A stretch of DNA of 10,835 nucleotides from Bacteroidales bacterium (GTDB taxonomy: Bacteria; Bacteroidota; Bacteroidia; Bacteroidales; UBA932): contig JAFVDC010000172.1 in the NCBI GenBank assembly GCA_017478685.1, forward strand, positions 1 through 10,835, read 5' to 3'. Of this stretch, positions 8,530 through 10,835 are shown piece by piece. The notes under the pieces are model-generated. The model did no database searches, was not told where the DNA came from, and saw nothing but the letters and a program-made list of their open reading frames with translations. The translations under genes and the position numbers were made by a program. Within the stretch, counting starts at the first letter, position 1. Each line of letters begins with the position of its first letter.

Positions 8530-9336
8530 TTATTCAAACAAACTTTGGAGCCCCAGGAACACGGAATTCTCCGGGACCTGCAGTATGAGGACTCCGGGAA
8601 GGGCGTTTTTCAGGGGACGTATCATAAGGCTCAGGGACTTTGCTATCTGGCCGCCAAGGAGGAGGGTTTCCACCCTCATGTCCATAAACTGCTCCCTCAG
8701 GGCCTCTCCAAGGACAGTCCCCACCTGGTGGTACACTTCCATGGCCTCAATGTCTCCGGCATAGGCGCGCCTTGCTATGCTAAGTGCGCTCTGGGTGCCG
8801 TCCCCGGTTTTGCGGGCGTAGGCTATGCGGATTCCGCGGGCACTCACCGTGTCTTCCAGGATGCCGCCTTGGTGGGGAAGGTTCCAGATGCTCTTTGCGG
8901 GAGATCCGGTTTCGCTTTCCTGAATTACTCCGTCAATGGCGTAGGAGTACCCCAGGCCGGTTCCCATGGTCACAAGCGCCGTGATTCCGTGGCCCAGGCC
9001 AAGTTGCCTTATGGCGCCCTTCAGGACGGCGTTTACGTCGTGCATGAAGCGGATGTCGCAGGTGAGGCCCACAAGGTCCTGGAAGCGCTCTCCGTACACG
9101 GATGCAAACTTGTGCTTCATGAGGAAGATGCCGTTTTTGTAGTCGAATGGCCCGGGGATGGCTACGCCAATTTGTGAGATTTCTCCACTACGCCCTTCGG
9201 ACTTCGGTCGAAATGACACAGCGCTCTTCAGGGCCTGAACAATGACTTCCCGGCTCCCATCGGAAGAGATGGGAATCTGGCGGCCGTCGGCACACTTTAT
9301 ATAAGTGCCGCCTATGTCAAGCAGGGTCAGACTCAT
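8530..9336 (-). CDS. ROK-family sugar kinase-like protein, short and lacking the Cys zinc motif
   Basis: 268 residues from ATG 9336, chosen because the phosphate-binding motif DIGGTYIK falls at 7-14, as expected at a ROK N-terminus; a TTG at 9384 would add an unlikely 16 residues. Other ROK features are IGVAIPGPF at 56-64, the probable catalytic base Asp100 in MHDVNAVLKGA, the ATP-site loop TMGTGLGY at 123-130, and LLLGGQIA at 225-232. The usual CxCGxxGCxE zinc-binding motif is absent; the matching region reads NLPHQGGILEDTVSARGI at 152-169. ROK proteins are typically about 300 residues, so this is a compact form. It probably phosphorylates a hexose in the cytosol at the 6-OH, but the substrate is unknown. 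There is no DNA-binding domain, so it is not a ROK repressor. It overlaps the isomerase-like gene by 20 bases, which suggests coupled translation. Residues 40-54 are encoded by a REP-like repeat. Confidence 0.85.
   Translation of the reverse strand: MSLTLLDIGGTYIKCADGRQIPISSDGSREVIVQALKSAVSFRPKSEGRSGEISQIGVAIPGPFDYKNGIFLMKHKFASVYGERFQDLVGLTCDIRFMHDVNAVLKGAIRQLGLGHGITALVTMGTGLGYSYAIDGVIQESETGSPAKSIWNLPHQGGILEDTVSARGIRIAYARKTGDGTQSALSIARRAYAGDIEAMEVYHQVGTVLGEALREQFMDMRVETLLLGGQIAKSLSLMIRPLKNALPGVLILQVPENSVFLGLQSLFE
9176..9218 (-). repeat. 43-base REP-like repeat lying in frame within the ROK kinase gene
   Basis: The minus strand begins TGTCATTTCGACCGAAG and ends GTGGAGAAATCTC, with a short core between. 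The near-terminal arms ATTTC and GAAAT are inverted copies, and the core holds a GAC-TTCG-GTC mini-hairpin on the plus strand. From memory, repeats of this form (TGTCATTTCGACCGAAG... GTGGAGAAATCTC) are scattered between genes in many Bacteroidota and some other phyla. Here the unit is translated as ROK residues 40-54 (V-SFRPKSEGRSGEI-S), between an N-terminal helix and the IGVAIPGP strand. Only one copy is present in the window, so identification rests on resemblance. Confidence 0.6.
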
Positions 9337-10835
9337 ATCCGTCTCGGAGGCAGGTTTTGTGTACTCTGATGGGCTCTTTGCCAAGGTTCTCTATTACGTA
9401 TTTGCCCATTGACGCCGGTACGCAGGCAATTTCCATGAAGTCAAGGTCGAAGTGGCGTTCCGGGTGCTCCACGCTGCGAATCCGGATATGGTCTCCGTCC
9501 ACAAGCGTAAGCACGTGGAACTTCTCTCCCTTAGTGTCTTGCTCGCACTTTTCATCGAATTCCAGGCGGCGGAGGGAGATGTACATCTGGGGGTTCTCTC
9601 CAAGGATGAACTCTTTCCAGCCGTCTCCTTCGGCATCAAGGCGCGGCTCCTGGACTATATATTCCGGGCTATTGGGGTCATGGATCACGCTGTAACGGCG
9701 GTCCTGGCGCACGTTTTCCTCTCCAAGCTTCGTGTGGATGGGCCTCTGCTTGCCATCGAAGTCCAGGCGCGGGTAGTCGTACATCTTGTAGGTGTAGGAG
9801 CCTATTGTGAGGGAGCCTATCTCCAGGATAACCTGGTTCCGGCCGCTGGAGTGGATGGTTCCGGCGGGGAGCATTACCTGGAGGCCGGGCTTGGATTCCT
9901 CGTAGCTCACGTATTTCATGTAGTCGCATCTCTTGTGCTCTGTATCGGCCGCCTCAATTTCCTTGAAGAAGGCGGGGATGTCGGCGTCGTCGCGGAAGCC
10001 GATGAAAGTCTTGGCCTCGTGGCCCGTTACAACCACATAGTAGCTCTCATCTTGACGGCCGAACTCGTTGTAATTCTCAATGTTGAATTTGCCGCCTGAA
10101 TGGCACTGGATGCTCATATTGCCTGTGCTGTGGTAGGAGTCGTCCCAGTTGAAGCGGATGGGGAAGTAACCCTTGTATTTCTTTACGCAGGTCTCTCCCA
10201 TAAGGCGTATGCCTTCCTTGTGCACGAACGAGCAGTAGTTGATGTCCAGTTTTTCCTCCCCGGCTTCCACCAGTACGCTCACCTCCATGGGGATGAAGTC
10301 AAACACCCACGCGGCGTTTCGCATCTCCTTTGGAAGGTTACGGAGTTTGGTCATATAAGAGCCGCCCCAGACGCCCTCAAGGTAGCATGGCTTGGCGCGG
10401 AAGGGATACTTCACAAGCTGCGCACAAATATCGGTAAAAGTGCCGAAGGGCATCATCTGGAGGTTGGGCCTGTCGTTGTCCAGGAAGTAGTAATCCAGTT
10501 CCCCGCCGTCGAAGAGCTGTTTACGGAGCTGCACGGCGTTCTCGAAGTCGCAGTAGTAGCAGCGGCGTATGGTGCGGTTGATTATTCCCGTGTGCTTCTT
10601 GCCGATGTTGGCATACTCCCCGGCCCTTATCCTGAGCATGGAGTTCATGGGGGTTATGTCAAACCAGCACTTTATGTCATACATGCTGCGGAACTCCTTG
10701 ATGAGGCACCCGTAGCCGTACACCAGCACAAGCGTCCCGGGGGCCTTCAGGGCGGGGATTTCCTTCTTGAATGCCTCCACTTTTACAGGGTCCATAAGGC
10801 CGATATACCCTCCGTGATACACCTTTCCATAAAGG
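9317..10835 (-). CDS. Class I mannose-6-phosphate isomerase-like protein with extra N-terminal domain, 5' end cut by window edge
   Basis: The frame is open from the right edge to TGA at 9319-9317; a GTG at 10822 gives 501 residues, but codons upstream of it remain open (LYGK before VYHGGY), so the true start is beyond the window. Residues are numbered from that GTG. From about 143 the protein resembles class I phosphomannose isomerase: CYLEGVWGG matches the family's early IWGG segment, and all four metal ligands are visible, Gln239 and His241 (SIQCHS), Glu259 (QDES) and His324 (LPAGTIHSSG), followed by the active-site-like YKMYDYPR at 345-352. The likely reaction is interconversion of mannose-6-phosphate and fructose-6-phosphate in the cytosol. 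About 140 residues before this part (LVLVYGYGCLIKEF, WFDITPMNSMLRIRAGE) form an extra domain, perhaps related to nucleoside or sugar kinase folds; no P-loop is visible in the part present. It overlaps the ROK gene by 20 bases. Substrate and activity are not proved. Confidence 0.7.
   Translation of the reverse strand, partial: LYGKVYHGGYIGLMDPVKVEAFKKEIPALKAPGTLVLVYGYGCLIKEFRSMYDIKCWFDITPMNSMLRIRAGEYANIGKKHTGIINRTIRRCYYCDFENAVQLRKQLFDGGELDYYFLDNDRPNLQMMPFGTFTDICAQLVKYPFRAKPCYLEGVWGGSYMTKLRNLPKEMRNAAWVFDFIPMEVSVLVEAGEEKLDINYCSFVHKEGIRLMGETCVKKYKGYFPIRFNWDDSYHSTGNMSIQCHSGGKFNIENYNEFGRQDESYYVVVTGHEAKTFIGFRDDADIPAFFKEIEAADTEHKRCDYMKYVSYEESKPGLQVMLPAGTIHSSGRNQVILEIGSLTIGSYTYKMYDYPRLDFDGKQRPIHTKLGEENVRQDRRYSVIHDPNSPEYIVQEPRLDAEGDGWKEFILGENPQMYISLRRLEFDEKCEQDTKGEKFHVLTLVDGDHIRIRSVEHPERHFDLDFMEIACVPASMGKYVIENLGKEPIRVHKTCLRDGYESDPA

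Noticed and set aside
8511..8537. Upstream TTG start for susC
   Set aside because: It would add nine polar residues before a standard signal peptide and overlap the ROK stop; ATG 8510 is the better start.
8203..9177. Plus-strand open frame opposite the ROK gene and susC start
   Set aside because: Antisense to two recognised genes and to their short junction; no family resemblance.
9337..9384. Upstream TTG start for the ROK kinase
   Set aside because: It would place 16 extra residues before the DIGGTYIK motif and lengthen the overlap to 68 bases; ATG 9336 fits the family.
10820..10822. GTG as the true start of the isomerase-like gene
   Set aside because: The frame stays open upstream to the window edge and the protein begins inside what looks like a continuing domain, so the gene most likely starts outside the window.

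Overview
The window reads as part of a Bacteroidota (Bacteroidales-type) polysaccharide utilization locus. The evidence is a full SusC/SusD pair, SusD-associated lipoproteins carrying DUF1735 domains, A-rich leaders in place of strong Shine-Dalgarno sites, and near gap-free gene packing. Base composition is GC-rich for the phylum, as in Alistipes-like or other high-GC Bacteroidales. The genus cannot be fixed from the sequence alone.

All six genes lie on the minus strand and are transcribed from right to left. In that order they are: (1) a class I mannose-6-phosphate-isomerase-like protein whose 5' end is beyond the right edge; (2) a short ROK-family sugar kinase overlapping gene 1 by 20 bases; (3) a SusC TonB-dependent outer-membrane transporter; (4) a SusD surface glycan-binding lipoprotein; (5) a lipoprotein with two DUF1735-type domains and a propeller-like C-terminal half; (6) a DUF4855 lipoprotein with an N-terminal fibronectin type III domain, cut by the left edge close to its end. 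Gaps are 19, 12, 14-20 and 4 bases, so one polycistronic message is likely. No promoter, terminator, RNA gene, transposase or CRISPR was seen, and no stretch over about 20 bases is non-coding.

The parts fit one pathway. SusD and the gene 5 lipoprotein would capture a glycan at the cell surface, the DUF4855 protein is the only candidate hydrolase in view, SusC imports the product, the ROK kinase would phosphorylate a released sugar, and the isomerase-like protein would convert an aldose-6-phosphate toward fructose-6-phosphate. The substrate is not known; mannose or a related hexose is only a guess from the isomerase family.

The most interesting points are the DUF4855 protein as a possible uncharacterised glycosidase, a 43-base REP-like repeat lying in frame inside the ROK kinase gene, cytosolic sugar-phosphate genes placed ahead of susC in the same operon, an extra domain in front of the isomerase, and an over-represented octamer (CTTCGGCC/GGCCGAAG) across the coding sequence.
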